A stretch of DNA of 64,000 nt from Yersinia enterocolitica subsp. enterocolitica (GCF_901472495.1 NZ_LR590469.1:992001-1056000); one strand, 5' to 3'. Shown: positions 18,601-27,030, numbered from the stretch's first letter. Numbers and translations: made by a program. The notes: generated by a model from the sequence alone, not told the origin.

Positions 18601-19199
18601 CGGTGGCCGTCTATGCCTTTCTGCGGCAGCAATTGGCGCAGCGTGTCATCACTGAGCGGTACAATTTTATTGATTTCGTGTGAGGTGCGAAAACCATCAA
18701 AGAAATGAATAAATGGAATGCGACTATTGAGAGTTGCTACTTGGGAAATCAGGGCGAAATCTTGCGCTTCCTGCACACTGCTGGCGCACAGCATCGCACA
18801 GCCCGTTTGCCGCACAGCCATAACATCGGAGTGATCACCAAAAATAGACAAGGCATGGGTCGCAATGGTGCGCGCTGCCACATGCAGCACAAAAGGTGTC
18901 AGCTCGCCAGCCAGCTTGTACAGGGTCGGGATCATTAACAGCAATCCCTGCGAGGAGGTAAACGAAGTCGACAATGCGCCAGTTTGCAGTGCGCCATGCA
19001 CCGTCGCAATGGCCCCGCCTTCAGACTGCATTTCAACCACGCGGGGAACATCACCCCAGATATTGACTTTACCATCACCTGACCAGGCATCAGCTTGTTC
19101 TGCCATGGTGGAGCTTGGCGTAATAGGGTAGATGGCAATAACTTCACTGGCACGATAGGCCACAGAAGCTACGGCACTGTTACCGTCAGTAGTAATCAT
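15666..19199 (-). CDS. nifJ: Pyruvate:ferredoxin (flavodoxin) oxidoreductase
   Basis: The 1177-residue single-chain enzyme contains all expected parts. These are the N-terminal pyrimidine-binding domain (AIYPITPSSTMAEQADAWS), the gamma domain, two [4Fe-4S] ferredoxin motifs (CTQCNHCVAACP and CTGCNLCYEVCP), a third cluster site (GACSGCGETPY), and the thiamine-diphosphate domain (GGDGWAYDIGFGGLDH). It converts pyruvate and CoA to acetyl-CoA and CO2 and reduces flavodoxin or ferredoxin. It matches E. coli YdbK. GAAGG precedes the ATG. Confidence 0.96.
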   Translation of the reverse strand: MITTDGNSAVASVAYRASEVIAIYPITPSSTMAEQADAWSGDGKVNIWGDVPRVVEMQSEGGAIATVHGALQTGALSTSFTSSQGLLLMIPTLYKLAGELTPFVLHVAARTIATHALSIFGDHSDVMAVRQTGCAMLCASSVQEAQDFALISQVATLNSRIPFIHFFDGFRTSHEINKIVPLSDDTLRQLLPQKGIDGHRSRALSPDHPVVRGTSANPDTYFQSREATNPWYNNTYQHVADAMQAFAEATGREYKPFEYYGHPQAERVIILMGSAIGTCEEVIDSLLTRGEKVGVLKVRLFRPFSAEHLLSVLPQSVTKIAVLDRTKEPGALAEPLYLDVMTALAEAYSRGERATLPKVIGGRYGLSSKEFGPDCALAVFKELSLDLPRPRFTVGIFDDVTGLSLPLTDEKIEQRATLEALFYGLGSDGSVSATKNNIKIIGNSTSLYAQGYFVYDSKKAGGLTVSHLRVSKTPINSAYLVSQADFVGCHQLQFIDTYQMAERLKPGGIFLINTPFSADEIWQRLPQEVQAVLHQRNARLFVINAAKIARECKLGARINTVMQMAFFHLTQILPTAMAQEQLRAAIDRSYSNKGPEIVTRNWQALDATLDALVEIPLQPIDENSPMRPPIVSDQAPDFVKTVTATMLAGLGDALPVSAFPPDGTWPVGTTQWEKRNIAEDIPIWQPDLCTQCNHCVAACPHSAIRAKVVQPDAMSGAPDSLQSLEVKARDMRGQKYVLQVAPEDCTGCNLCYEVCPAKDRQNPEIKAINMKPRLEHLLEEKAHYDFFLKLPEIDKTQMERIDIRTSQLISPLFEYSGACSGCGETPYIKLLTQLYGDRLLIANATGCSSIYGGNLPTTPYTTNADGRGPAWANSLFEDNAEFGLGFRLTVDQHRQRVIRLINQLAAQLPQELVNQLLNEEATPEVRREQVTQLRQLLKDIPGNDAQQLATDADYLVDKSIWLIGGDGWAYDIGFGGLDHVLSLTENVNVLVLDTQCYSNTGGQQSKATPLGAVTKFGEHGKRKARKDLGVSMMMYGHVYVAQISLGAQLNQTVKAIQEAEAYPGPSLIIAYSPCEEHGYDLAYSHDQMKQLTATGFWPLYRFDPRRTDEGKVALALDSRPPNSDLTTTLLNEQRFRRLNTQEPEVAAQLYAAAEKDLKKRYDFLSLLAGKTEKAPTE

Positions 19200-19576
19200 T
19201 AATTTATACCTTCACATTGCAAGTCATGCCGGAACAAAAGAAGTGCGGGGTGTCTCTGACTATTTGAACTAATAATGAAATTCTAGCAGAGAGTATTTTT
19301 GCCCGTTATCGCATTTGTGTGGCGGCGGCTCGATAGGTTATGTCGTGAATAAGACGAATAGCGGATTTGGGGTTATATTGTGGCTTTCAGATAATAATTA
19401 TTACAATTAGAAAACTATTGTTAACAGCGATGAGATATTACTTGCCACTTCGGCACACAATAATTGCGCGGCGCTGAGTTTATTTGTGAAATAATTGTGA
19501 AGCGTAAACAGATTTAATGACCATTTAATCATCGGCGGGCATAATGTCGACCCAATGCTGAAATGAGAGACTGATA
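19200..19576. other. Intergenic region between nifJ and the SMR exporter
   Basis: This 377-bp gap holds the divergent upstream regions of nifJ and the emrE-like gene. It is AT-rich and contains no open frame with a ribosome site. The MicC small RNA found upstream of E. coli nifJ was looked for and is not recognisable here. Confidence 0.6.
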
Positions 19577-19909
19577 ATGAGTGGTTTCATGTATTTAATG
19601 ATGGCAATTGTTGCCGAGGTGGTAGCCACCACAATGCTAAAAGCCTCTGATGGCTTTACTCGTCTGGTGCCCTCTATTGTAGTGGTGATTGGTTATGGCA
19701 TTGCTTTCTGGGGGTTATCACAGGTGGTGAAAACCATGCCATTGGGTATTGCTTATGCTATTTGGTCAGGATTGGGGATTGTATTAGTGTCCGTCGCTGC
19801 CACTTTTATGTACCAGCAGAAATTAGACTGGGCGGCCATTGCCGGTATGACATTGATTATCGCCGGTGTGTTGGTGATTAACCTGCTGTCGAAGACGCCG
19901 ATGCATTAG
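19577..19909 (+). CDS. emrE: EmrE-type small multidrug resistance exporter
   Basis: The 110-residue protein has four transmembrane helices and the diagnostic glutamate E14 in the first one (IVAEVVATTMLK). It also has the SMR signatures GIAYAIWSGLGIVLVS and IAGVLVINLLS. Proteins of this family act as antiparallel dimers that exchange protons for cationic drugs or quaternary amines. It is closer to E. coli EmrE than to SugE. It is monocistronic and divergent from nifJ. GAGAGAC lies upstream of the ATG. Confidence 0.88.
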   Translation: MSGFMYLMMAIVAEVVATTMLKASDGFTRLVPSIVVVIGYGIAFWGLSQVVKTMPLGIAYAIWSGLGIVLVSVAATFMYQQKLDWAAIAGMTLIIAGVLVINLLSKTPMH

Positions 19910-19912
19910 ACA

Positions 19913-20003
19913 TATACTCGTCATACTGCAAACTTCCGCGTTATCGTAACCCTGTGGCGATAACGCGGAAGGGGATAACTGTGATTTTATACTCGTCATA
20001 CAG
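19913..20003. repeat. Hairpin flanked by short direct repeats
   Basis: CTTCCGCGTTATCG (19933-19946) and CGATAACGCGGAAG (19958-19971) form a perfect 14-bp stem. It is flanked by nearly identical 16-base copies, TATACTCGTCATACWG, at 19913-19928 and 19988-20003. The unit lies between two convergent genes. No T-run follows, so it is not a typical terminator; it may be a degenerate mobile repeat. Confidence 0.55.
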
Positions 20004-20017
20004 TGCTTGCAGTACAA

Positions 20018-20053
20018 CTATTTAATGTCCAACTGCTATTTAATGTCCAACTG
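20018..20053. repeat. 18-bp tandem duplication over the mgtC-like stop codon
   Basis: CTATTTAATGTCCAACTG occurs twice in a row (20018-20035, 20036-20053). The repeat includes the last codons and the TAG of the MgtC-family gene. Because it is downstream on the minus strand, translation stops at the first TAG and the protein is unchanged. Confidence 0.85.
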
Positions 20054-20695
20054 ATGTATCCCCTCGACGGCCAATAATGTTTCATAAACCTGATCCAGAT
20101 TTTTTCTTGGTGGTAAGGTGACTTCCATCGTGAGTTCACATTCATGCTCACCTTTCTCAGGTTTGTGAGTAACGGACAGATTAATAGGATGTAATTTTAA
20201 TTTTTGCATCGCAATCAAAATACGTGGCACGCTGTCCGCGAGTAGCTTAATAGAAACAAAATGGTGTTGACCAATAAATCGGTTACTTAACTGGCGGAAG
20301 ATCTCCAGCACTACTAATGTCACCATGGTGCCGTAAATACCAATCTCATATAGACCACTACCAATCACCAGACCAATAGCGGCGGTGACCCACATCCCGG
20401 CGGCGGTGGTAAGCCCTTTGACCATCTGTTTTTGAATCATGATGGTCCCGGCACCGAGGAAGCCCATGCCACTGACGACCTGTGCCGCGACACGGCTGGG
20501 GTCAAAACTGACGTGTTCTAATGTCAGTAAATCCTCAAAACCATATTTTGAAACAATCATAAACATGGCACTACCAATACCCACCAGGATATGGGTTCTT
20601 AATCCGGCATCTTTAGCCCGCAGCTGACGTTCAAGCCCAATCAATCCTCCCAAAGCACCCGCTAAAGTAATTCGTAGTAGTAAATCAGTAATCAT
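20036..20695 (-). CDS. MgtC/SapB family membrane protein
   Basis: The 219-residue protein has the MgtC N-terminal membrane domain with GALGGLIGLERQ, GLRTHILVGIGSAMF, VVSGMGFLGAGTIM and GLTTAAGMWVTAAIGL, followed by a C-terminal cytoplasmic ACT-like domain. MgtC relatives are linked to growth at low magnesium and intramacrophage survival in Salmonella. This member could equally be a housekeeping paralogue of YhiD type. No mgtA/mgtB gene is adjacent. The gene ends in an 18-bp tandem duplication. Confidence 0.85.
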   Translation of the reverse strand: MITDLLLRITLAGALGGLIGLERQLRAKDAGLRTHILVGIGSAMFMIVSKYGFEDLLTLEHVSFDPSRVAAQVVSGMGFLGAGTIMIQKQMVKGLTTAAGMWVTAAIGLVIGSGLYEIGIYGTMVTLVVLEIFRQLSNRFIGQHHFVSIKLLADSVPRILIAMQKLKLHPINLSVTHKPEKGEHECELTMEVTLPPRKNLDQVYETLLAVEGIHQLDIK

Positions 20696-20933
20696 AATTA
20701 TTCCCGTTTTATTTTGTACAAACTGTAGGTGTTTGATTCTTTACTATGATTAATATGGTTTGCTTATTTTTTCCAACCCTTAGCGCCAGAATAGCGCGAT
20801 AATTCGATAGTCTGTTTTGATCTGGGCTAAATTAAATTAGCGCACTCTGCTTATTTATGTTGTGTTTTAATTATAACAGTTATTATATGAACCTATTATA
20901 GCGCTATATATTTCTCATGCCGGAGCATAAAGA

Positions 20934-21251
20934 ATGAATGCATTATCTTGGTTTGTGGGCGGAACTGTGTTCTTTCTAGCCGCTTGTAGCAGCAATGACC
21001 CAACAGATACAGCATCAACCTCTCGATTTTTAAACAATAACGATACCGCTGAGCCAGTACAACAAGCCACCAGTGCCAATGTTCATCATCTCAATATGGC
21101 GAATCCGGCGGCCGTCAATTGTGCCAATGCCGGCGGTGTATTGACCATTGCCAAGCAACTTAATGGAGGTAGCGTCGGCATGTGTCAACTGCCGGATGGT
21201 AAACGCTGTGAGGAGTGGGCATTAATGCGTGGCGCTTGTCCGGCTCGCTGA
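20934..21251 (+). CDS. ydbJ: DUF333 lipoprotein, YdbJ-like
   Basis: The 105-residue protein has a lipoprotein signal with lipobox LAAC (Cys18), a low-complexity Ser/Thr/Asn linker, and a C-terminal DUF333 domain (NPAAVNCANAGGVLTIAKQLNGG...CQLPDGKRCEEWALMRGACP). DUF333 is a short cysteine-containing domain of unknown function. In E. coli the order is ydbH-ldhA-hslJ-ydbJ-nifJ; here hslJ is missing and an ERIC element starts exactly at the TGA of this gene. Confidence 0.8.
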   Translation: MNALSWFVGGTVFFLAACSSNDPTDTASTSRFLNNNDTAEPVQQATSANVHHLNMANPAAVNCANAGGVLTIAKQLNGGSVGMCQLPDGKRCEEWALMRGACPAR

Positions 21252-21376
21252 TACCCGTCATCTTTCAAACGGCAGGTGTGTTGGCTACGTTCAATAACCC
21301 GAATCACTTACTTTAGTAAGCTCATCGGGGTTATCTCACTTTTGGCCTTCCTGCCGCTTGATATCTATTGGGTATA
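21251..21376 (+). repeat. ERIC element 1 (about 126 bp)
   Basis: It opens with ATACCCGTCAT and ends with GGGTATA. The ERIC core TTGGCTACGTTCAATAACCC...TAGTAAGCTCATCGGGGTTA is readable. It fills the gap between the convergent ydbJ-like gene and ldhA, starting on the last base of the ydbJ-like stop codon. Confidence 0.9.
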
Positions 21377-21382
21377 CCTATA

Positions 21383-22375
21383 TTAGGCAGAAACAATATT
21401 CGGGCAAGGCTCGCCCTTTTTCAGTTGCGCAATATTCTGCATGGTGGTGTTAGAAATACTGGTCAGCGCTTCTTCTGTCAGGAATGCCTGATGCCCGGTA
21501 AACAACACATTATGGCAAGAAGACAGACGGCGGAAGACATCATCCTGAATCACGTCATTGGATTTGTCTTCAAAGAATAGATCGCGTTCATTTTCATACA
21601 CGTCCATGCCGAGTGAACCGATTTTCTGCTGTTTCAGTGCATCGATTGCCGCTGTAGAGTCAATCAGACCACCACGACTGGTATTGATGATCATTACGCC
21701 ATCTTTCATTTGTTCAAAGGATTGCTTATTGAGCAAATGGTGGTTTTCTGGCGTCATCGGGCAGTGCAGCGAGATAACATCCGATTCGGCATATAAGGTT
21801 TTGAGGTCGACATATTCAGCCCCCAAATCCAACGCCGCCTGGCTTGGGTAAGGGTCATAGGCTAGCAAACGCATACCAAAACCTTTCAAGATGCGCATGG
21901 TGGCAACACCAATTTTACCGGTGCCGATGATCCCCGCGGTGCGGCCATGCATATTGAAGCCAATTAGGCCTTCCAGCGAGAAGTTGGCATCACGGGTGCG
22001 TTGATAAGCACGATGGATACGGCGGTTAAGGCTCATCATCATACCGACGGTATGTTCAGCGACGGCTTCAGGTGAATAGGCCGGAACGCGCACCACCGGA
22101 ATCCCCAACTCTTTCGCTGCTTTTAAATCCACATTATTAAAGCCGGCACAGCGTAATGCCAAAATCTCAACGCCGACTTCTTTTAATTCTGTCAATGTTT
22201 CGCGACAAGCATCATCGTTGACGAAAATACAAACCGCATCACAGCCAGCCGCCATTTTTGCGGTTTTGGGGCTTAACAGAAAATCGAAAAACTCTAATTC
22301 AAAGCCAAAATCTTTGTTGACCAATTCGAGGTATTTACGGTCATACTGTTTGGTACTGTAAACGGCTAATTTCAT
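21383..22375 (-). CDS. ldhA: D-lactate dehydrogenase (fermentative)
   Basis: The 330-residue protein closely matches E. coli LdhA. It has the NAD-binding motif GTGKIGVATMRILKGFG, the catalytic arginine in NTSRGGLID, the glutamate in YENERDLFFEDKS and the histidine in TGHQAFLT. It reduces pyruvate to D-lactate during fermentation. Two ATGs occur in tandem (22378 and 22375); the second has better spacing from GGAG and matches the E. coli start, but the first cannot be excluded. The divergent neighbour is ydbH, as in E. coli. Confidence 0.95.
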   Translation of the reverse strand: MKLAVYSTKQYDRKYLELVNKDFGFELEFFDFLLSPKTAKMAAGCDAVCIFVNDDACRETLTELKEVGVEILALRCAGFNNVDLKAAKELGIPVVRVPAYSPEAVAEHTVGMMMSLNRRIHRAYQRTRDANFSLEGLIGFNMHGRTAGIIGTGKIGVATMRILKGFGMRLLAYDPYPSQAALDLGAEYVDLKTLYAESDVISLHCPMTPENHHLLNKQSFEQMKDGVMIINTSRGGLIDSTAAIDALKQQKIGSLGMDVYENERDLFFEDKSNDVIQDDVFRRLSSCHNVLFTGHQAFLTEEALTSISNTTMQNIAQLKKGEPCPNIVSA

Positions 22376-22648
22376 CATGATATCTCCGCTAAAATATTGT
22401 GATCAATCTAACAGATTTGAATAAATCATACAATTTGCCACAATAATAAGTTAAATAAGGCGCTTGTAAGTTTCTCATGCCAGTGAGGTGAGGTTTTTCT
22501 TCCCACTTTCAATGGCAGCAGTTCTGCGTGTGAGTCACCAGAGCATAGTTCGTTATTATGGTATCGTGCAGCAGTTTAGTTGCAGTGATTTTAGTTGTAG
22601 AGATTCAAGTACATCGGATGTCGGGTTAGTGATTACACAAGGCAAGTC

Positions 22649-25282
22649 ATGACTAAATGCGCAAAAACAGTGGGTTGGTTGCTATTAATCAGCGCAATTT
22701 TCCTGGTGGTTTTATGGAAAACGCTACCGCAGTGGTTACCGAAAATCGCACAATTTTGGTTGCCAGCGGGTAGCCAACTGGTTTTAACCCATCCCCCAGT
22801 TTGGCATGATGGCGCATTGCGTCTGCCACTACTGCGCTACCGGGTACAAGATTGCACCTTGGCCAATATTGACCAGCTGAGTGTCGGTTACCAGCAGGGG
22901 CGTTGGCAGTTAGCGGCTAATACCGTTGCTGTGGATACCGCATGTTTGAGCAAGTTACTGGGCAGCGACGAGGGCGCGCCGCAAGATTTGGCTTACTGGC
23001 AGCAACAACTGTCAAAGCTTGATCTGAATATTGGCAATTTGCAGATTACGCCGTGGCAGCAATATGCAGGCAAACTGACCTTAACCTCGCAAAAACTCAG
23101 CCAAGAGTTGCGTTATCAGGGCCAGCAACTGAGTTTCGCTGCAACACTGGATGCGCAGCAGCAACTTAGCTTAAATCAATTCTCCATTGCCGTTCCCGGC
23201 ACCCCGCAACCCTTCGAACTGAGCGGTAAAATTAAAATCCCACTGTCGCTGGATGATTGGCCAGAACAAGGTGCGCTCGATGGCGTATTGACGACAGGTT
23301 ATCTGTCTAAACCGTTATTATTGAATTTGAGTTGGCAACAGCAAGAGGGAGTTTTAACCCTGACAGAGCGCGGTGATGACTCTCCGCTCGCACGCTTACC
23401 GTGGCGCGTTTCCGCGAACAAAATTCAAATAGCTAATGGCCAGTGGCAATGGCCCTATACGCTGCAACCCTTGAGTGGCGGCATTAATCTGACGCTGTTT
23501 GACTGGGATCAGGGGTTGGATCAAACCTCGATTGAGGCGCGGATTAATGTCATCACCTCGGGGAAAAGTGGTAAAGGCAATGCTGTCCTGACACTTGGGC
23601 CTGGCAATCTAAGCATGATAAACAGTGACTTAAAATTCCAGCTCAGTGGTCAAGCAAATCTGGAAAGAATGGTATTGAATGCCACCATCCCCGGCTTACT
23701 TAGCGGTTCAATATTGAACCCGACCTGGGTACTGCATCCCGGTGCTTTGTTGCGTGCTCATGGTAATGTGACACCGGAGTTACGTATCAAAGATGCGCGT
23801 TGGCCTTTGGCGGGGGTCAAGGTGACGGCTGCTGGGGTGACGGGGCGGCTACAGGCCATTGTGGACGCGCAGGACAGTTACTGGGGTAATATTAATCTGC
23901 ATTTGGATGGGCAGGCGCAAGAGTTTTGGCCCGATAAAGGCAATTGGCAGTGGCGATATTGGGGTAATGGTCAGTTGCCGCCGCTGGCTGCGCGTTGGGA
24001 TATGGGCGGCAGGGGAAGTTGGCAGGGGACGTTGATAACTGTCGATAAACTCTCGACCGGCTTTGATCGGCTGAAATATGGGGTGGTTTCAGTCGAGGCA
24101 CCAAGGCTGACTTTAGCCAAGCCTCTGACCTGGCAGCGCGATAATCATCACCCCGCTTTTATTGCCGGTTTTGAACTGGGCGCTAAAAAAGTCGCGTTTA
24201 GTGACGGTGGCGGTTATCTCCCTCCAGCCATGCTCTCACTGCAACTGAATGGACGCGAGCCGGACAGCTTTTTGTGGCAGGGTAAGTTACAGGCGCAGGC
24301 TATCGGGCCAATTGCATTGCGTGGCCGTTGGGATGGCGAGCGTTTACGGGGTGAGGGCTGGTGGCCAAAACAATCGCTGACAGTATTCCAACCGCTTATT
24401 TCAGAAGAATTGGGTATCAAACTGCGTGATGGGGAGCTGTATGCTCAGGCCGCTTTTTCTGCTGCTCGCGAACAAGGTTTTACTGCGGGGGGGCATTGGG
24501 TTGTCAACAATGGCGGAATGTGGCTGAAAGACGGCGAACTCAGCGGGTTGGATTTTGTCATGTCTTATCGCTTAGAAAATCACCACTGGCTGTTGGGGCC
24601 GAAAGAGCCTGTTATGCTGCGTATTGCTTCAATAACCAATTTGTTTGAAATGCAGAATATCACCGCCGATTTGCAGGGGACTTATCCCTATTCGGAGCAA
24701 ACCCCATTGACCTTAAGTCACGTTGGCATGGATATTCTGAAAGGGCATTTAAGTTTGTCGGCTTTGCGCTTACCCCAACATGATGCGGCGGTGCTGAAAT
24801 TAAAAGCGATTGATTTAAGTGAATTATTTACCGTGCTCAAACCCAAGCAATTGGCTATGTCGGGTAAAGTGAACGGCGAATTACCGCTTTATCTCAATAA
24901 TCCACAGTGGTTGGTGCGTAATGGTTGGATAGCCAATGACGGCACAGTGACATTGCGCCTGGATCCTGATTTGGCTAATTCTATCGGTGAGAGCAATTTG
25001 GTTGCTGGTGCGGCGATTGACTGGTTGCGCTATATGGAGATTTACCAATCTTATGCCACAGTCAGTTTGGATAATCTGGGCCAATTAACGCTGCGTTCAA
25101 AGATCCATGGTGTTAATACGCAGAAAAACGCAAAACGAGAGATAGTGTTGAATTATCTGCATGAGGAAAATGTATTCCAACTCTGGCGCAGCCTCCGTTT
25201 TGGCGACAATTTACAAGAGTGGTTACAGCAAACACTTTCGTTACAACCAACAGAATCTATACCGTTGAGGGCTAAGGAATGA
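22649..25282 (+). CDS. ydbH: AsmA-like envelope protein YdbH
   Basis: The 877-residue protein has one N-terminal membrane anchor (VGWLLLISAIFLVVLW) followed by a very long beta-rich periplasmic part, as in the AsmA-like family. E. coli YdbH, with YhdP and TamB, is thought to form a hydrophobic groove that carries phospholipids between the inner and outer membranes. The lipoprotein YnbE is its outer-membrane partner. The stop overlaps the ynbE start (ATGA at 25279-25282), and ydbL follows nine bases after ynbE, so the three form an operon. Confidence 0.92.
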   Translation: MTKCAKTVGWLLLISAIFLVVLWKTLPQWLPKIAQFWLPAGSQLVLTHPPVWHDGALRLPLLRYRVQDCTLANIDQLSVGYQQGRWQLAANTVAVDTACLSKLLGSDEGAPQDLAYWQQQLSKLDLNIGNLQITPWQQYAGKLTLTSQKLSQELRYQGQQLSFAATLDAQQQLSLNQFSIAVPGTPQPFELSGKIKIPLSLDDWPEQGALDGVLTTGYLSKPLLLNLSWQQQEGVLTLTERGDDSPLARLPWRVSANKIQIANGQWQWPYTLQPLSGGINLTLFDWDQGLDQTSIEARINVITSGKSGKGNAVLTLGPGNLSMINSDLKFQLSGQANLERMVLNATIPGLLSGSILNPTWVLHPGALLRAHGNVTPELRIKDARWPLAGVKVTAAGVTGRLQAIVDAQDSYWGNINLHLDGQAQEFWPDKGNWQWRYWGNGQLPPLAARWDMGGRGSWQGTLITVDKLSTGFDRLKYGVVSVEAPRLTLAKPLTWQRDNHHPAFIAGFELGAKKVAFSDGGGYLPPAMLSLQLNGREPDSFLWQGKLQAQAIGPIALRGRWDGERLRGEGWWPKQSLTVFQPLISEELGIKLRDGELYAQAAFSAAREQGFTAGGHWVVNNGGMWLKDGELSGLDFVMSYRLENHHWLLGPKEPVMLRIASITNLFEMQNITADLQGTYPYSEQTPLTLSHVGMDILKGHLSLSALRLPQHDAAVLKLKAIDLSELFTVLKPKQLAMSGKVNGELPLYLNNPQWLVRNGWIANDGTVTLRLDPDLANSIGESNLVAGAAIDWLRYMEIYQSYATVSLDNLGQLTLRSKIHGVNTQKNAKREIVLNYLHEENVFQLWRSLRFGDNLQEWLQQTLSLQPTESIPLRAKE

Positions 25283-25473
25283 AGATCTTGACATGGAAAC
25301 CTGTGGCAATCCTGCTGGGCATTTTTATGCTGAGTGGCTGTTTGCGCCTTGAAGTAGCAACCCCGGAAAAACCGATCACGATTAATATGAATGTCAAGAT
25401 TGAGCATGAAATCCAGATCAGAGTTGATAAAGATGTGGAAAATCTGCTTAAAAATCAATCCAACCTATTTTAA
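25279..25473 (+). CDS. ynbE: Lipoprotein YnbE
   Basis: The 64-residue protein has a signal peptide ending in lipobox LSGC (Cys21), then a short beta-forming tail (PITINMNVKIEHEIQIRVDKDVENLL). It starts within the ydbH stop codon. YnbE is reported to sit in the outer membrane and cap the YdbH bridge. Confidence 0.92.
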   Translation: MKILTWKPVAILLGIFMLSGCLRLEVATPEKPITINMNVKIEHEIQIRVDKDVENLLKNQSNLF

Positions 25474-25482
25474 GGGGCCATT

Positions 25483-25854
25483 ATGAAAAAGCTAATGTTC
25501 GGCTGGATTGGCTCACCACAGCAGTTAGTCCGCGTGATATTGGGCTGCATAATATTAAGCGGCAGTTTAGTGTTTAGCTCAGGGGCATTTGCGCTGACAT
25601 TAGAGCAGGCTAAACAGCAAGGCCGGGTGGGCGAAACTCTGAGTGGCTATCTGGCACCGGTGAAAAAAGATGCTGAAACACTGGCGCTGGTGGAACAAAT
25701 TAACATCGCCAGAGCAGAGAAATATCAGGAAGTGGCGCAGAAAAACCATATTTCAACCGAGGATGTCGCTAAGCTGGCGGGGCAAAAGTTGGTTAACCGT
25801 GCGGCGGCGGGGGAATATGTGCGCGGAATTAACGGCCAGTGGATGCAGCGCTGA
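25483..25854 (+). CDS. ydbL: Periplasmic DUF1318 protein YdbL
   Basis: The 123-residue protein has an N-terminal signal peptide (cleavage likely after SSGAFA) and a DUF1318 domain (LTLEQAKQQGRVGETLSGYLAPV...QKLVNRAAAGEYVRGINGQWMQR). In E. coli YdbL is the third member of the ydbH-ynbE-ydbL operon, with a chaperone-like role for YdbH-YnbE assembly. Nine bases separate it from ynbE. The remnant of a regulator gene overlaps its end. Confidence 0.9.
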   Translation: MKKLMFGWIGSPQQLVRVILGCIILSGSLVFSSGAFALTLEQAKQQGRVGETLSGYLAPVKKDAETLALVEQINIARAEKYQEVAQKNHISTEDVAKLAGQKLVNRAAAGEYVRGINGQWMQR

Positions 25855-26192
25855 GCATCGTTATTCTACCGCTGCACAAAGATGGTTTCATTTCACAACA
25901 TGATGTGGCGCAACTGACGGCATCCAATGTGGTGGCTGAAATGTTGGGTAACTTCATCGATATTGATGGTCAGCGAGTGAGCTATGAGCTGGATCAGCGC
26001 TTAACCAGTGCCAGCCTGCGTATTCGGCCTGAAAAACCGGTCATTGCTATTGCGGGTGGTGTAGAGAAACATCAAGCTATCAAAGCCGTTCTTAGGGGAC
26101 ATTGGGTGAATGGTTTGGTGACGGATGAAGAGAGCGCTATCGCGCTGCTGACAAACCTCGACGACTCGATCTTGCAAGGTGAAGGCAGGTAG
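25839..26192 (+). pseudogene. C-terminal remnant of a SorC-family sugar-responsive regulator
   Basis: From about residue 13, the frame reads ISQHDVAQLTASNVVAEMLGNFIDIDGQRV...IAIAGGVEKHQAIKAVLRGHWVNGLVTDEESAIALL. This is the ligand-binding C terminus of SorC/DeoR-type regulators. The N-terminal helix-turn-helix and most of the sugar-binding domain are absent, and the frame begins inside the end of ydbL. The last ~14 codons, from the end of ALL onward, including the stop, come from a YPAL-like repeat. A deletion and a repeat insertion thus bracket a dead gene. Confidence 0.75.
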
Positions 26193-26281
26193 AAGAGTAA
26201 AGCGTCCGCGCCAGGGAGGGGTTTACGGCGTCTTTACGATCTGCCTGTTTTCACCGTTACGGGCACTTTGTCATTAACCTC
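26145..26281 (+). repeat. YPAL-like palindromic repeat, copy 2 (internal deletion)
   Basis: This copy runs from CTGCTGACAAACC to GTCATTAACCTC, same orientation as copy 1. It lacks about 20-25 bp of the centre between GCCAGGGAGGG and TTACGGCGTC. It interrupts the SorC-type remnant and supplies its stop codon. A perfect hairpin CGCGCCC-AA-GGGCGCG follows immediately (26283-26298). Confidence 0.85.
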
Positions 26282-26395
26282 ACGCGCCCAAGGGCGCGTA
26301 ATGATTCAATAATACTATTGGGTAAAACGAGGGTAATACCAGGTCATTCAGTCATGCATCAACAGAGACACCTGCCGATGCATGAAAGTCATTCA

Positions 26396-27001
26396 TTAAG
26401 CGCTAACAACCTGAGTCAGTAACTGTTTGGCATCAGCTTGTGCTTTGGTCGCCACTTCAGGACCATAAGCAATACCTTCTGCGAATACGAACTCGACATC
26501 GGTAATCCCGATAAAGCCCAGGAACAGACGCAGGTAAGGCACAACCAGATCAGTTGGGGTATCTTTATGGATACCACCACGGCTGGTCAAAATAATGGCA
26601 CGTTTACCGGTAATCAGGCCTTCAGGCCCTTTTTCGGTGTAACGGAAAGTCACGCCAGCACGTGCAATCAGGTCAAAGTAGTTCTTCAACTGAGTTGGGA
26701 TATTAAAATTGTACATTGGAGCTGCCATGACGATCACGTCATTAGCCTGCAACTCAGCAATCAATTCATCAGACAGCGCCAGTGCTTCTTGTTGACGCGG
26801 AGTCAGCGCGGCATCAGAAGGGCGCAAAGCCCCCACCAACTCGCCATCTAATACAGGAATCGGCTGAGCTGCCAGGTCACGTACGGTGATTTCATCGCCA
26901 GCGTGAGCCGTTTTCCATTGTTCAACAAAAAAGTCAGCCAATTGGTTAGATTGTGAATAGGTTGCCAGAATGCTTGATTTCAGAACCAGAACTTTGCTCA
27001 T
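26396..27001 (-). CDS. azoR: FMN-dependent NADH:quinone/azo oxidoreductase AzoR
   Basis: The 201-residue flavodoxin-fold protein has the FMN-binding SSILATYSQSNQL segment near the N terminus and MAAPMYNFNIPTQLKNYFDLIARAGVTFRYT. Both are typical of AzoR (formerly AcpD). It reduces quinones and azo compounds with NADH and protects against thiol-specific stress. In E. coli azoR lies next to hrpA; here a CNF-type gene and an ERIC element separate them. Confidence 0.95.
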   Translation of the reverse strand: MSKVLVLKSSILATYSQSNQLADFFVEQWKTAHAGDEITVRDLAAQPIPVLDGELVGALRPSDAALTPRQQEALALSDELIAELQANDVIVMAAPMYNFNIPTQLKNYFDLIARAGVTFRYTEKGPEGLITGKRAIILTSRGGIHKDTPTDLVVPYLRLFLGFIGITDVEFVFAEGIAYGPEVATKAQADAKQLLTQVVSA

Positions 27002-27030
27002 CGTAATTCCTTAACAGGTAACAGAAACTT

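Noticed and set aside
19200..19576. MicC small RNA next to nifJ
   Set aside because: E. coli has micC at this position, but no matching 5' sequence or terminator hairpin is present.
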